A DNA stretch of 64,000 nt. It comes from Aurantiochytrium sp. KH105 (taxonomy: Eukaryota; Sar; Bigyra; Thraustochytrida; Thraustochytriidae). The DNA is taken from contig BGKB01000012.1 in assembly GCA_003116975.1 (NCBI GenBank), positions 248,001 to 312,000 of the forward strand, in the 5' to 3' direction. This document shows, piece by piece, positions 48,301-63,300 of the stretch. The translations under genes and the position numbers were made by a program. The notes beneath the pieces are model-generated. The model searched no databases. It was not told where the DNA came from and worked only from the letters and a program-made list of their open reading frames with translations. Position 1 is the first letter of the stretch. Every line of letters starts with the position of its first letter.

Positions 48301-51300
48301 CAACGATTTCGCGGAAAGCGAAGATGAGCAAGACGTGACGGTGGTTCTCGAGTCAACATCAGCGGACCCGGCTTACGCGAGTCTCAAGGAATCGGTGATT
48401 GCAAAAGTGATCAACGATGACGTGGACGGAATATCTCTCTCCGTGGATGAAGTCACCCTCAACAAGGATGGACACACTTCCTTCTATAACGTGAGCCTGC
48501 GGAGCAACCCAAGAGATCGCGTCCGCGTAGAGCTCTCTGTGCGGCTTCCTGTGGAAGTGATTGCCCCTCGCTCTCATGCGCTCCACTTTGACCAGAACAA
48601 TTGGAACATTCCGCAGCGCGTGTCTCTTCGTGCTCTCGATGATGGTCACACCTCTTGTGAGACTGTGCTTTCAAAGGGGTCCCCCACCGTGCACTGTCCT
48701 CCTACGGTCGTGCGCGTTGTGCACACCGACGTAAGCTCACCCAACGGAGCGAGTGCCACGCTTTCTGTCAAGGTCGTCGACCGGCATAGTGGTCTTAGCG
48801 TCTGGCCACAGGCTGTGGTCGTGCGTGAGCGCGGGTCGCCTCAAGTCGTGAATGTACTCCTCCACGACCGGCCTCAGAAGCGCGTCGCTTTGCGCCTTGC
48901 GCTCGTTGGAGAGGGTGCCGACCGTGTTGAAATGTCTGTACGTGGGCCAATCGTGTTCACGCCAGAAAACTGGGATGTTGTGCGACCAATCACTCTGGTT
49001 GCGCCCGAGGATGTTGCCGCTCATCCGGACGCTCGTGTTCGCCTGGAGATGACCATTGAGGCTTCGAATGCGGACGCAAGATTTTCTGAGGGCGTCCTTC
49101 ATCCCGTGGAAATTACCGTGGTGGACGATGACGACGCAGGCCTCCATGTCTCCTCGCGTCAGATCTACCTTGAGGAGGACCATGCAGGCTCGATTCACGG
49201 ATCTGTCATTCACATTGCACTGTCAAGTCGGCCCAAGGGTGAGGTGGTCGTGGAATCACATGTATCGGCCGAAGAATTGGCTGTCTGGCCGTCGACACTC
49301 ACCTTTGACGCAAAAAATTGGCATTTGCCTCAAGACGTCCACGTTTCCGCAGTCAATGACGACATTGCTGAGCCACTTGGCGTTCGTACGTCGCGGGTGG
49401 TGCTGCGCACGATGTCTTCAACGGATGTAGACTACTTTGCACTCGACAACGTGGAGATCCAAGCCCTCGTCCGCGACGACGACGTTGCTGGTGTCGCACT
49501 GAGCGCGGGAGCAACGTCCAGCGCAAGCGGTCTCTTGCTCGAGGGTCAGAGCAAGCGATTCTTCGTTCGGCTGCTCTCGGAGCCGCGCGGCGAAGTCACT
49601 GTTCGAGCCGCACCCATCACAGGCACTTGCGTGTCCCCGGCACACGTGCTCACGGATGAGGGATGCTCAATTGCTCATCCTTGCTCTCGCTCTGAGGATA
49701 CATGTGAGCACGATACAAAGGTTTGGGCATTCCCGTCTCAAGTTGATTTCTCGCAAGAGTCCTGGTCAGACCCACAGGAGATTTGGGTGGGAGCATTTGG
49801 TGATCGCGTGCTGGAAGACAAGGTTCACAATGGGCTCGTGGCGTTCTCCGCGCAGTCGGCCGGTGATTCTCTTTACGACCGCGACGACCTTGCCTTCTTC
49901 CTCGATGATGCTCTTCTTGCGAATGGGACGCTTCGCATGGAAATTGTTGATGATGATATTGCTGGCGTGCGCATCGACCTTCCGGGCAGCCAGGGCATGA
50001 TTTCGCTCGACGAGGGTCAGAGCATTGAAATTCCCGTTCGCCTTCATTCGAAACCGCTTGCGCCTGTCACGGTGCGGATCAGCGAGCATGGGCTCGGGTT
50101 TCTCGCGCTTGATCGTGACTTGCTCGTGTTTAACCGGTCGAACTGGGAGCGCGAACAACTGGTGCGTGTGGTCGCCGTGGCGGACGAATATGCCTGGGCG
50201 GACTCGCGACGCTTCAGCAGTCTCAGTGTTGATGCAGACTCTCTGGATCCGAACTACTCGCTTCTGAGCCCTGTTGATGTCGAGGTCGAGATTCATGACC
50301 TTGATGCAGTCGGTCTCGACCTGGTGACCGGGTACGCCGCAGCCGAGAATGCTGTCTTGACGGAAGGCGAAAGTCTTGTGTATGGCGTGCGTCTCAAGAG
50401 CAAGCCGTGGGTGTCGTTGACGCACGAAGCCATGGCTGCTACCGTAACGCTGCATGCCATGGACGGCTTTTGCCGCTCTCGTTCTTTGGGTGCTCTGCCA
50501 GACTACACATCTCCGTGCAGCTTTGATGGGCACTGCGACGAGGCGCAGCAGTATTGCTTCAAGCTAGCCACTGTTGACGTCAGACCTGCCCAGCTCGTCT
50601 TCACGAGCGAGAACTGGAATGAGCTTCAGCTGGTCACAGTCAACGCCCTAGAGGATGATATTCTCGAGCCGCTGCGCCAAAGCACCTTTGTTTCGCATCG
50701 CATTCAGAGTCCGGATCCAGTCTATGCATCGCAACCTGCAGTGCAGCTGCCGCTGGCGGTAGAAGAGGCGAACGAAGCAGCTCTCATCCTCAGCCGCCAC
50801 AGCGTGACACTGCGGGAGGGGGGGGCTGGTGAGGTTTACACGGTGCGGTTAAGCTCGCGGCCGTGGTCTTCCGTCACGGTTTCTGTGAGCAGTAGCTCCG
50901 AGGTCGTGACCTCGCGGCGTGAGGTGGTCATCGAGCCCAGCGCATGGTTCAAAGAGCACGCTTTGACCGTCACGGCCGTTGAGGACGGCATCCGTGAACT
51001 TCCGCGACCGCATCGCGCCCGTCTTGTGCACCGTGTCTCGTCCGCGGACCCCTTTTATAATGGGGTTCGCAGCACAGATCTCCTGTGCAACATTTTCGAC
51101 CCAGAGGACACGGACGCTGACGAGGACGACGTATCGTCTGCGATGCTCGTTGTGCTCCACGACCGTGAAGGCTCTATCCCCTTTGACTCCAAGGATCTGA
51201 TTGTCGATGAGGCCGCCGATTCGACGGCTGGTACTCTTACGTTTTACGTCTCGCTTGCACGCAAGCCGACTGGCCGCGTTGACGTTGCGGTGCGGCCCTT

Positions 51301-54300
51301 CTCAGGTCACTGCGTTACCGGTGAGGGCGTTGCGAGTGAAGAACTCTTTTGCTCGAATAACGCGGACTGCAAGGCGTACTGCGACAACCCGTCGTGCTTG
51401 GAGCAATCTCGCTGCGAAGTAAGCACCAAGATCCGTACGCTCATGCCGTCAGATACGCTGTCCTTTCTGGAAAGTGACTGGCAGGAGCCCAAGGCCGTTC
51501 ATGTAGTTGCGTTTCAAGATGCGCTCTCGGAGTCAGTGCAGCATCGCACCAAGATAATCTTGGAAGCTTCAAGTGCTCTCGACCCTGACTACGACAGATA
51601 TCTTTTCGGCGTCTTTGTGGACATTATCGATCGTGATGTGGCTCGCATCGATGCGCGTCTGGACGTCGAGGACCTCCACGAGGGCCAAGCAGCGGCATAT
51701 TCGCTGCGCCTTTCCTCTCGCCCCTTGACGGTTGTTGCTGTGCAGATCAGCGGGTCGCCGGGCGTAGAACTGTCCGCATGCCCCGAGTCCTCTGTGTGCG
51801 AGTTCGTTTTTGGTCCGCAGAATTGGAGTGTCCCGGTTCAAGTCCTCTTCACTGTCCGCGATGACGATTATGCGGACGGTGACGCCGTTTCGAATCGTCG
51901 TCAAGTGCACGTTGCGCATCACACCGTAACGGCAGATGAGCGGTTCAAGGGACTTTCGGAGACGTTGATCATTTCTGTAGTGGATGATGATGAGGCTGGG
52001 GTCAGACTGTCCTCGTCGTCGCTTTTGGTCAGCGAGTCCGGGGTCGGTAGCTTTTACACGGCGCAGCTCAAATCTCGCCCTCGCGATCGCTTTTGTGCTC
52101 GCTATGGCTCGGGCATCGATGTGGACACCTCGCGCCCTTGCGAGACAGATGCGGACTGTATTTTGCCTTTTTCACAGGCGGTGCCTCGTGGCGCGTCTTT
52201 TGCGGAAATCATTCGCTCGAACAACGCGCGCTGCCTTCGCGCGAGGTTTGCTGATCTTGGCAGTGGAAGTGACGCCGACGCGCTCATTGCTAGACTCGAT
52301 GTCAAGGTTCCTGGTGGCTTTTGCTTGATCGGAGTGGCAAAGAAACCCAAGTACAACATGCTTTGCAGCGAGGATACTGACTGCAATCTGGGCCCAGGAG
52401 GTATTCGAAGTAGATGTCTTTTGGACACAACGGTCCGTCTCGTTGGCCAGGATGCAAGTTTCACTGCGCTCAACTGGTCGCAACCCGTTCGTGTGCAGGT
52501 GATTGCCATCCCGGACCACGTTGCTGAGATTCCGGTTATGCACGTGCCACTGCGTCATCGTGTACAGTCATCGGATCCCGCACATCGTGCCTGGAACACA
52601 GATCTGGTGGTTGGCATTACGGATGCAGATATCGCAGGTCTGGTTTTGTCAGCAGAGTCTCTCCACTTTGCAGATGACGCTCTCAAACAATACACTGTCA
52701 AGTTGCGTTCCAAGCCTCTTGACGCTGTCCGTGTATCCGTGAGCTTGAGGGCCAAGGGTTTTGAAGTGGTGCATCAAGGTGCGCGAGGTAACAGCGTGCT
52801 CCGCTTTGATGCAACGAACTGGGATTTTGCGCAAGTTGTCACGGTGACCGGCCAGAATGGCCTGGCCATGGATGACAAGATCTCGAGCCTGGTACATACG
52901 CTATCATCCCGCGACGAGTCGTATGGTCTCCTGGAGTCTGCCGAGGTCCCCATCGCCGTTGAGTCTCGGAGTCGACATGACGTGGTCGTCTCAACGACTC
53001 ACATTGTTGTGGAGGAGGGCGGCCAAGCTGCTGCTTTCTCAGTTCACCTTGCCCGTCAACCCGAGAACGATGAAGACGTGATGGTCCAGATTCGTCTTCC
53101 TGGAGGCCATTGTGAAGCCATTGCTCGCGACGAGGAACCAGCCTTTGGTTCCATGTGTTCCGTTGGCAGCGACTGCGCTTTGGGCAACGAGTGCATTCAA
53201 GGTACCAAGGCGTTCGCCAATGCTGACGAGCTTCGGTTCACGGCATCCTCATGGTCAGCGCCGCAAGTCGTCATTGTGCAAGCCTTTGATGACGACATTG
53301 TTGAAGCTTTTGAGGATCATGCTCTCATTACCCTCTCTGCATCAAACGCAGCCGATCCGGCCGTCGTTCGCGTGACCATTGTGGACAACGACTTGCCGGG
53401 TGTTGCGTGGGATGACACAATCAGCGCCGGAAGGCTCCAGGCGACTGTGGGGCGCCCGAATCGATTCGGTCTTCGTCTCCATAGCAAGCCCTGGACCAAC
53501 GTGACGATCGCCTTATCCACGGAGGGCGCGCGCGGCAAGGTCTTGCTTTCGACTTCGCGGGTGTACTTTTCGCCAGACGATTGGGACGAAGACCAGTGGC
53601 TCGAGGTGACCTCCGATCGTGTGGACTCGTTTCGTGTCGTTGCACGAAGCAGCTCGAAGGACGCGCGGTTCAGTGCAAGGGGCCTTCCCCCACAAAACCT
53701 TCTCGTTGACGTTGTTGCTGACGCTCTCGACTCAATCAACGTGGTCTTTTCGGCGAACTCAATTAATCTCGACGAGGGCGAGTCTCAAACGTACTCTTTG
53801 CGTCTCCAGCCTACAAGCGCTGGGCAACCTTTTCCTTCGTCCTCTTCCTTTTCGCCTTTGAAAAGTCACGAGGACGCGACAGAACGCTTTGAGCTTACGA
53901 TTCAAAGCGCGTCGCCGGACCTTGAGGTTTCTCCATCGCACGCTCGGGTGAGCATGGGAGGTACGCTCAATATTACCGTCACCGCTATGGAAGACGTCAA
54001 GAAGAGTGGTGTGCAAGACCTTATATTGAGTCACGTGCTCACTTTCGATGGAGTTCAAGAAATTTGGGAGCTTCCCGTATCTGTCGGGGATGACGAAAAT
54101 GGGGCCGTTTACATGGCCCCTCGTTCGCTCCAACTCAACGCTGTGCAAGGCTCTAGCGTTTCGTACAAGGTGCGATTGGCAGATCACGTCTTCAACCCCT
54201 TACGTGTGCGTCCGTATCAGGCAACAGGGCTTTGCGTTGACGCGGACGGCGTCCTCACGGGTCAGCCGTGCGACGGTGTATGTGATTGCGCTGATCTTGG

Positions 54301-57300
54301 TGTTCCTCGTGTCTTGGTCTCCCCAGCCGCGGGGATTGATCTCAAGCGCGGCGAGACTGCAAGCTTCGAGGTTAAGACAAATCCTGACGCTGCTCACTTT
54401 GCCACTGACCTGTGGAAAACCTCATGGGTGACCCTGCTGCATGGATCCGACGACACAATGACATTGCCCACCGTGACGGTGCACTTGCCGAGCACGAACG
54501 TGCAGGCGGAGCTCCTTGTCGAATCCGAGGCGCTCCAAGGCTGTGGCGCTGCGCATAGTGCCCAAGTTCGCGTCAAACTTGCAAGTCGGCCGGTCGCCAA
54601 TGTCGAGGTCCGTGTTCGAAGCACGTCTGGTTTGCTGCAAACGGATGACGAAGATTGTGTCGCAGTGCAATCAAGAGTCGCATACCACAGCTCTCAGGAG
54701 AGAGCAATCGTCGGTCTGGAGGATGCTGTTCCGAAGCGTTTGCTGAGCTGGATTGAGGGCACTAACGGTTTTGTCGTGTTCGGGATGGAACGTGAGGTGA
54801 GCAAGCTCACGCGGTGGTTGAGCCCCGGTGTCTTTGAGTTCGAGATTTGCTCTGACCCTCTGTGCCAAACAACTCACCAGAGGGTCTCGGGTATCTCAAG
54901 CAAGCTTGGAGCCGAAGCATACTTTTTCCCTTCAGCCACGCAAGCGTACATGTTTGCCACGTGGGGCTGCAATGGCTCGGACAAGCGGCCTGGTCTCTCC
55001 CTGAGCGAAGATTCGCTGGTGTTTTCTCCTTCAACCTGGGCCACATGGCAAACCCTGCGTGTGGAACTGCTGTGCGGAGAGGGCGCTCCTACTGAGATGG
55101 CAAGCATGGCACCATCGCTTCGCCTCGAAACCTTGACGCATGCGTCTAGCGCGTTTCCAGGAATTGCAAAAGACCTCTTGTATGAGAATATCACCACGGA
55201 AGTCTCTGTTCGCTCACCTTCTGCGCGCACAAAGGCATTGAAACTGTCGCTCGAGCAGCTCACTCTCTCCAAGTCTCTCGAGGGTGATGCACAGTATTCT
55301 TATAGCGTTTCACTCGCCGGGCCACAAGAGGTGCCCGCATCTCTAGGCAAGAATAATGCCTTTGTTCGGGTCCACATCATCCCATCCGTGCATATCTGCA
55401 ATGGTGTGGTGTGCAGCCCGGCGCTGGACGCGGCGTGCTCGTGTGATTCGACGGCGATCGCGGGTCATGGCGAGGTCGAGGTTTCGCCTTCGGTCCTTGA
55501 CTTTTCCACGTCGAATTGGAACGTTGGTCAACGTGTGATGGTCTCTGTGCCAGCGAAGGCAATCGACGCCCATTTAGCCTTTGCTCAAGGCGCAGCGTCT
55601 CTGGTGCATGTAACCGAGAGTTTGGACCCCATATACAATGGTATGCGGGTATCGTTACCTGTAGTGGTCGAGAAAGCAGGCAGTTCAGGAGTTGCCTTTG
55701 ATACAAGCGTGTTGTACCTTTCCGAAGATGGGGCGCCTGCGCACGTGCAGGTGACACTGCAAAGTATGCCTTTGGCTGAACGCGTTCAGGTTCGTCTGCA
55801 TGGCCCGAGTGAGCTGTCCTTTGCACCGGCGGCCTTGGATTTCTTGCAAGCCGAATGGGACACGCCCCAGACCGTGGCTCTCTTGGCCACGCCTTCCGAC
55901 GCGTCTGGTCTGAAACCGTTTGTTGGCATTGTTTATCCGTCGTCACACTGCTCTGGGGACGCGCTGTACAACCAGGAAGGCCGCGCTGGTCCCGGCGTCG
56001 AAGTGGTCGCGATTGATCGAGATTGGGCTGGAGTGTCCCTCAGCGCAGATCGAGTGAGGGTTCGCGATTCCGTGCCGGCTCGTGTTAACGTTAGCCTTAC
56101 GTCTGCCCCTTCCAGCGAGGTTGTCATACGGGTGGTGATCCCTGAGCGGCTCATTCGCATGCGAAAGGAGGATCCGTGCACTGGAGCAGTAAGCCACGAT
56201 AACCGCACTGTGTCGCTCTTGACGGCATCGCCCCTAGAGCTCACGTTTGGCGCAAGCAACTGGTCCATCGCGCAAAGTATTGAGCTCATCGATGCATCGC
56301 CCGAGGTCTCAGAGGACGTGGCTGCTCACGGTCTGCAGGAAGTACGTTTTGAGGTTTCCAGTGCGGACGGCAATTACAATGGGCCGCTCTTGCGGCGCGA
56401 CACGTGTGAGCGGTCTGCATGGAGCGTGCGGCATCCGGACCTAGAAGCAGAAATGTTGCGAGGGCAGATGGTGAGCCTTCCTGGCACTTCATTTACGTGC
56501 TCGCAGTCCGCGGGAAGCGAGATCTGCTGCCCGCTTGTGAGTGCCCCGGTACTCATCGCGGAAGTGGAGTCTCTGATTTGGGGACCTGCGCCGGCACTAA
56601 CAAGTGTGAACATGTCGTCGTCAGGCCGTCACCTTATTGCAATGTTTGATCAGCCTGTATCAGAGGCGAGCCAGAGTACTGTGTGCGCTGATATCTTTGC
56701 AGGCACCTCAGAGGTGTACACCCGGTGTAGATCCCAAGGTGCGGAGCCAACCTTGCCTGTGGAGACAGCATTTGGCGCGGATGCCGTGTGTCGCTGGATG
56801 GATGCGACCGTGGTGTCCGTGGCTCTTGGTGCAGGAGCCCGTGCTATACCTCATCAATGGATTCACCTTGCGCAGCATCGCATTCGTGCTTCATCTCGTA
56901 GCCAACGTTTTTCCACGGGCGCTGTTCCCATTCTTCCAGTCGGCACTGGAAGTTCCTTTGGGATATTTGATTCTCTTTTGGTCCCACCTGCACCAGGACG
57001 CGTCAAGGTGTCAAAGTCGAGCATGCAGAGTGCGGTTTCGCCCGTGAGACTCGAGTCTTTGGAATGGGCAGGTCTCCATCACAATACCTCTCTCGAGTAC
57101 TCTTTTGTGGTGGTTCCCTTTGGACGTAAATACGGGGATGAATGTATGAGTAAGACGCGTCTTCCTTTGTCTCATGGCTTTGGCTCTGACCCCGTGCTCA
57201 ATGCGGTGATTCCCGCTGGGGAGTGGTCTGTCCTTGGCCTGGCACGCGCCACAGCGAATGAAAATGCAAATGCACATGTACAAGGAGAGCATCAGGTGAT

Positions 57301-60300
57301 TGCGGAGGAGTCATGCGTGGCTGCAGGCAAAATCCTTGCTTCTGAAGTTGATCTCGGAAAGCAAAATTTGCGTGACTACATGCGTGACGAAATTGCGGCA
57401 CATGGTGATGATGGTGACCGCGTTGTCCAGATATTGTCGGTCTGGGCCGCAGAGATCTTTCCCCACTTGCGGGCACCCGCTGGCGTGCTGGATCCGCATT
57501 GTTCTTCCAATGCTGATTGCGGGCCTCTTGGTTCGTGCGAAGCAGATTCCAGCTGGACATCCAGACAGCATAACGTTTGCCAATGCCCGCCGTCGCGATA
57601 TGGTCTCCACTGCGAGCACTTTGCTCCAGCCGAGGATGAGACAATCGCACTCCTCACCAGTATGCTGGAAGCTTTGCGCTCCGGAAAACTTATTGGAAGA
57701 CCTGCTTTGGCCCTGCTTTCCCAATTTCCGACGAGTCATGCAGACGCAAAGCTTCGTCTCGAAGTGGCAACCATAGCATTGCAGTCCTTGGGTGGTCTCA
57801 CGCGTTCCGAAGACGCTCTGATCCTCGAGCGTCTTGTTGGATCGACGCTTGATGGCATCAACCGTCGTCTCCTAGAGTCTAAGGTTGGCGTCCCTGATCG
57901 ACTTTCCGCTTGCGGAACCGAGTCAGCGTCACTCTTGCAAACGCAGGCCATGGTGCCCCTTTTGAAACTGCTCCCACGCGACCGAACATACATGTTCGGA
58001 GAGAGTCTCACGGATCAGGACATTGAGGTAATAGCCTCAAATGAGGCTAGTGCTCGACCCTCGAGATCCGTTCTGGCGCATGATCCATTTCTCTGCGAAA
58101 CGGCCTCGCCAATTGTTGTCGTGCTCGGACAAGAGCCTGGCGACCAGGTTCGTGTGCGAGGACTTCCATCGCTGGGCGGAAAGCGTGACGGACTCGTGTG
58201 CATGGGTCGTGGTTCGGATGGCCGGGTTCTGCAGGGGGCCTGTACGGGTTCGTCCGATGACTGTTCATGCACGGTCCCGAACGGGCCTGGAGCCTTTTAC
58301 ATCGGGCTCTTTCATGTTGCGTCTCCGGGTCTAGTTTTTGAGTCAATTTCTGATTACGAAAGCGAGCTCAGTGTACGCGAAGGTGTAACGAGCGAGCTGC
58401 GGATCAGACTGGCATCGGCCCCGCATGGTGATCGCGTCGAAGTGTCGCTTGGCGGCTCGGAAGGAAGTGGTGAGGATGGCTCGCTCCGCTGTGTCAATGC
58501 ACAGGATGGAACTCTCGGTAGGAACTGTGTCCACAGCCTTTCCGATTGCGAAAATCCGCTTGTTGAGTTCTGCGTCTCTGTTACGCCAGCAGGTGATCTT
58601 GTCCGGTTTGAGCCCTCAACCTTTGTATTCTCCAAGGCGAACTGGAATGAGGGACAGACAGTACGAATCACCTCCGAGGATGTGGCCCTTGCGGGCCCTG
58701 CCACGCGCATTATACAAGCAGTGGCAAAAATTACGACAGCAGACGACTTGCGCTTTTTGAATGTACAAGGTTCAGTGCCGATTACAGTCCATGCTCGTCA
58801 TCTTGCGAAGCTAAGTGCGGTTCCGAGCACTCTAGCGTTGCAAGAGTCTGATCTTGGGTCTACAACTGTCGTGGTAAAGGTGGGCGCGAAGCCACGCGCT
58901 AGTCTTCGGATTGAAGCAGTCTTTGACGATCGCAAACTGCAGGTTTCTCCTCGTTCAGTCAGGGTGGACCCAGCGGCTTGGTCCAAGGGCGCAACGTTTA
59001 AGGTGCGTGCCGTCAATGACGATGTGACACAGGCGCTAGTGCAGTATGACGCGGAACTCTCCTTTCAACTTCACCAATCCCAGACCTCGGATGGAGGTCT
59101 TGCAGACCCGGTCTTCTCTGCTCTTCTGGACGAGGACGCAGTCGTGAAAGTTCCGACGACAATTTTGGATGATGAGACGTCGGGCATCCTGGTCAATCAG
59201 TCGTCTCTGACCCTCATCGAAGGCGGACCACCTGGACGTATCAGCGTACGCCTTACTCAAGCACCTGCTGCGGGCGCCGTTTTTGTACGCGCGGAAATTC
59301 GTGATGGCATGTGTCTTTCCGTTGCGGAAGGTCTGGGTGCAGCGCGACAGAGTTGTGCTTCAAGCTCTGATTGTTCGCCAGGATACACTTGCTTTCGCCA
59401 GACAGGTGTGCAAGTTGCACCATCGTCACGGAGCGTTCTTCGTTTCGATGCGAGTAACTTTGCCGAGGACCAGCTTATTTCTCTTACGGCCTTTGAGGAC
59501 GACTTTGTCGAGGGAACGCACGAGGTCAAGATCTTTTTGGAAGTGTCTGGTTCACTGGACGTTTCGTTCTCTCGTGTCGAGTCTGTGCCGCTGCGCGTGA
59601 CGATTCTGGAATCTGCGTCGGGTCGGCCCGAGCCCGGTCTCTGGGCGCTCGCTGACCCTTTTGGGGGCGCTGAGAGGCGATCTCCAGGCGTCCTTGATGT
59701 GGTAGAGGGCGGGCGTCCAGTCCAGTACGGCGTCCGTTTGGCAACCCGACCCCTGGGCGAAGTCGTCGTCGATATTCACGTCGAAAGCGAGAGCGTGGCA
59801 TCGTCCATGCTCCGTTTGAGCGCTCTCTCGAGTGCGGCAGATGACATGACGAGCAGCTCGGCACAGTTGCGCTTCAACCACTTGAATTGGGACATCTCAC
59901 AAGCTGTTCGTGTCGAAGCGCACGATGTAGACGCACACTTCCGGGCTCGTCACGATACTGCAACGGTGTTGCATACCCTCGGCTCCTCTACCGATCCCGC
60001 ATACAATAGAGCGGGCCTGCAGACTGGAGCGAGCGTGGAGGTGAAGGTTGTGAATGACAACGTCCCCGCGCTTCGTGCTGACGTCTCGCACGTTGTTCTG
60101 GATGAAGGCGAGATTGCCGGCTTGCGAATCAAACTTGCGGCCGCACCAGGGGCGTCGGACTCCGTGCGTGTCCGTGTGATGGCATCGCACGGTCGTTGCG
60201 TCTCGATGGAGATTGGATTCACGGCGACAACGTGCACGGAGAACGCCACATGCCAAGGCGAAAATGGCGGCGAGGACTCGTGGTGCTTTGCCAATTCGCA

Positions 60301-63300
60301 CCTGAGCGCGAGCCCGGAGGAACTTCATTTCACGCATAGTAACTGGAATGTTTGGCAAACAGTCCGGGTTGAGGCTTTGCTGGATCACGTTAATGATGGC
60401 GACGCGCTCATGACGAATGTACGATTGGTCAGCTCAAGCTCGAACGCAGCTTTTGATGGCCTTGATCTCGCTGTGGAGGTGAGTGTGGTGGATGTAGACG
60501 TCACTGGACTTAGCTTTGTCACAAGCACACTTGGAATGACAGACGGCAGTGGAGTCAAGCAGGAAGCGCTCTTGAGCGTAACCGAAGGCAGCACTGCGCA
60601 GTACGCCGTGTCTCTGGCCTCGCGGCCTCTGGCGCCCGTGTATGTCACAGTGCTGCAGTGGCCCCTGCGTAATGATGCCGAAGTGGTCGCCGAGCCGAGC
60701 ACGATGCTATTCACAGAAGACGACTGGGATGAGCCGCGCGTCGTCGTGGTGTCGCCCCTCAACGATGGCTTGCACTGGCCTTCAAGCAACGTCGAGGACA
60801 AGGATGGCTTCCTTGCTTTGCGACACGTCGTGGAGACTCAGGCCGCCGACTTCCGCGACCTTCCCTTTGTGGATCTCGGCGTCAATGTGTCAACCGACGA
60901 GGAGCCATTTTTGCGTATCACCTTGGACGATGACTACAACGAGCTGCTTCGCGTCTTTGAACAGGACGGAGACTCTCGCGCCGCGTACTATGAGGTTGTG
61001 CTCATGGCACCCCCGCCGTCGGAAAGCATGCCTACAATTGTACACGTCGATGCAGCCTCTGGCTTCTGCACGCAGAGCGTTGCTGGCATCGAGGTTTCAC
61101 ACGTGGTCGTGCGCGATAGCTTTTGCTCCAAGGATGCAGACTGCGAACGGGGCCAGACGTGCTTTACGGGAACAAAGGTTTCTGTGTCGCCAACGGCGCT
61201 CGAGTTTACAGCAGAGACGTGGAGCGTCCCGCAGCGGGTGGCCGTGGTCGCGCTTGACGACGATATTGCAGAAGAGCCCATCCATTTGGGACGCATCCGA
61301 CACCACGCGACACGTCAAGATCTCGACCTCGGGTTCGCAGAAACTCTCTTGGTGGAGATTGTGGACGATGACATGGCGAGTATTGCGCTTGATCGCGACC
61401 ACATTCATATCGTGGAAGGCGAGGAAGCTGATGTGTCCTTCCAGGTGCGTTTGACCTCTGAGCCGTTGTCTCCCGTGGTGATCGATTTGCTGGTGGAGCC
61501 GGAAAGCCACGGCGGGCTTTTGGAACTTTCAACGAGCAGTGTGGAGATCGCGCCTTCAGACTGGGCTAAGTGGCATACTGTGCATGTCCGCGCGCCCGCG
61601 GACGACGTCGCTTCAGGCCGTCCGCTCTTACTGCAACTGGCACATCGCGCGGTCTCACTGGACCCCGATTATCGCGCCCTGGAACAAACCTTGATTGTTG
61701 AGCGAATTGATGCGCACAATCCTGAAATTCAAGTCATGCTTGGAAGCTCAGACGACCTCGAGGTCTCAGAGGACGGCGCTGCCGTGCAATTTTCTGTGGC
61801 TCTCGGCTCGAGACCTCTTGAGCCTGTGCGTCTGCTCATTGATGTTTCTCGCGGGTTCTGCCGCAAGGAAAGCAGTGGCAGCAGGTTGCACGGGGCAAGT
61901 TCCTCCGCGTCGCTTCCGGACTTTGGGCGCCCTTGTGGGGCTCGTGGCGTAAATATTTTGCTTCATCCAGCCACACGCAGTGGTCCTCGGGAATGTGAAT
62001 GCATGCTCGGTATGGGACTTTCCGCAGATCGACGATGGCTTTCATTCACTCCCAACGACTGGGATCTGGCTCAAGTTGTGACTGTTGTTGCCGACGATGA
62101 CAGCTTTGCTGAACCAGCAACGCACCCTGGCTGGATTCGTGTGGCGCTCGACAGAGACGGAACTGCCGACGCTGTGTACCGGTCGCGCTATAGCGGAGAC
62201 CATGGCGGTTCGGACGGAATTGTGACCTGGCTTTCTCTGAGCATTGTCGACAACGATGCCGCGGGGATACGTGCAAACACCCAGGCCATCGTTGATGAGC
62301 AAATGCAGGAGGTCTATAATTTGGCGCTGATGAGTCGACCGTTCGGAGATGTACATGTTTCGATTGGTGCGAGTGCAGACTTGGGAATTTCGCCCACGTC
62401 GGTCGTCGTCTCGCCCGCGGCGTGGAACTCTCCGCAGTCTGTTCACGCGTCGGTGCTTGGAATGGTGGATGGTACTGGAAAGACCTCGCAGAACACGCTG
62501 AGAGAAACCACTGTTGAGATCAAGCACACCATCACAGCATCATCGGACCCAGCTTACAAGCAAATGCCATCATTGGTAGAGACTGGACTGCTAGTATCGG
62601 GGCGAGCGCCACGACTGCGCATTACTTCACTGGACCAGAAGTCCGACGAGGAAGATACATTTCTTCCTTTGGTCGTCGAAGAGGGTTCGCATGGTGCTTC
62701 ATTGAACGTAGCACTGAACGCAGAACCCACGGGAGATGTATATGTGTACATGAGCGTCCCCGCTGGTGTTTGCGAGGGTGTCTCAGGCCCTCGTTTTGAC
62801 CAAGGCTGCTCTCATGATCATGATTGTGCTGCAGGGCGTGTGTGCCGCAAGGAGACGGGGCTGGCTGTCTCGCCGACCCAGCTTCATTTTACAAGGCTGA
62901 GCTGGAGTACCCCGCAGGTCGTCACGGTCAGCAAGGCCGGTAACACGGTCGATGAGCGATTGAGTCCCATGCAGGATCATTGGCATGTGGTTCCACTTTC
63001 CTGCGGTGTTAAGAGCTCATCCGACGACCAATACGCTGCTGTCACGACTCGCGAGGTGCCGATCCAAGTCATCGATGATGATATGGCTGGCATCGCGTTC
63101 CGTGTGGGGGCAAACGGAGACTCTGTGCGCCTGGATGGTTCTCAGCGACTGGACGCAGTCGAGGGTACGGACATGGATCTCAGTGTCGTGTTGACTTCGC
63201 AACCGCGTAGTAAGGTGTCTGTGAGCGTGTCTGTTCTCATGCCGGAGGCCGTCGGTGACAGCGCTGGCGCAGCGGAGGGACAAGGACTGTTGGGCTTGGT

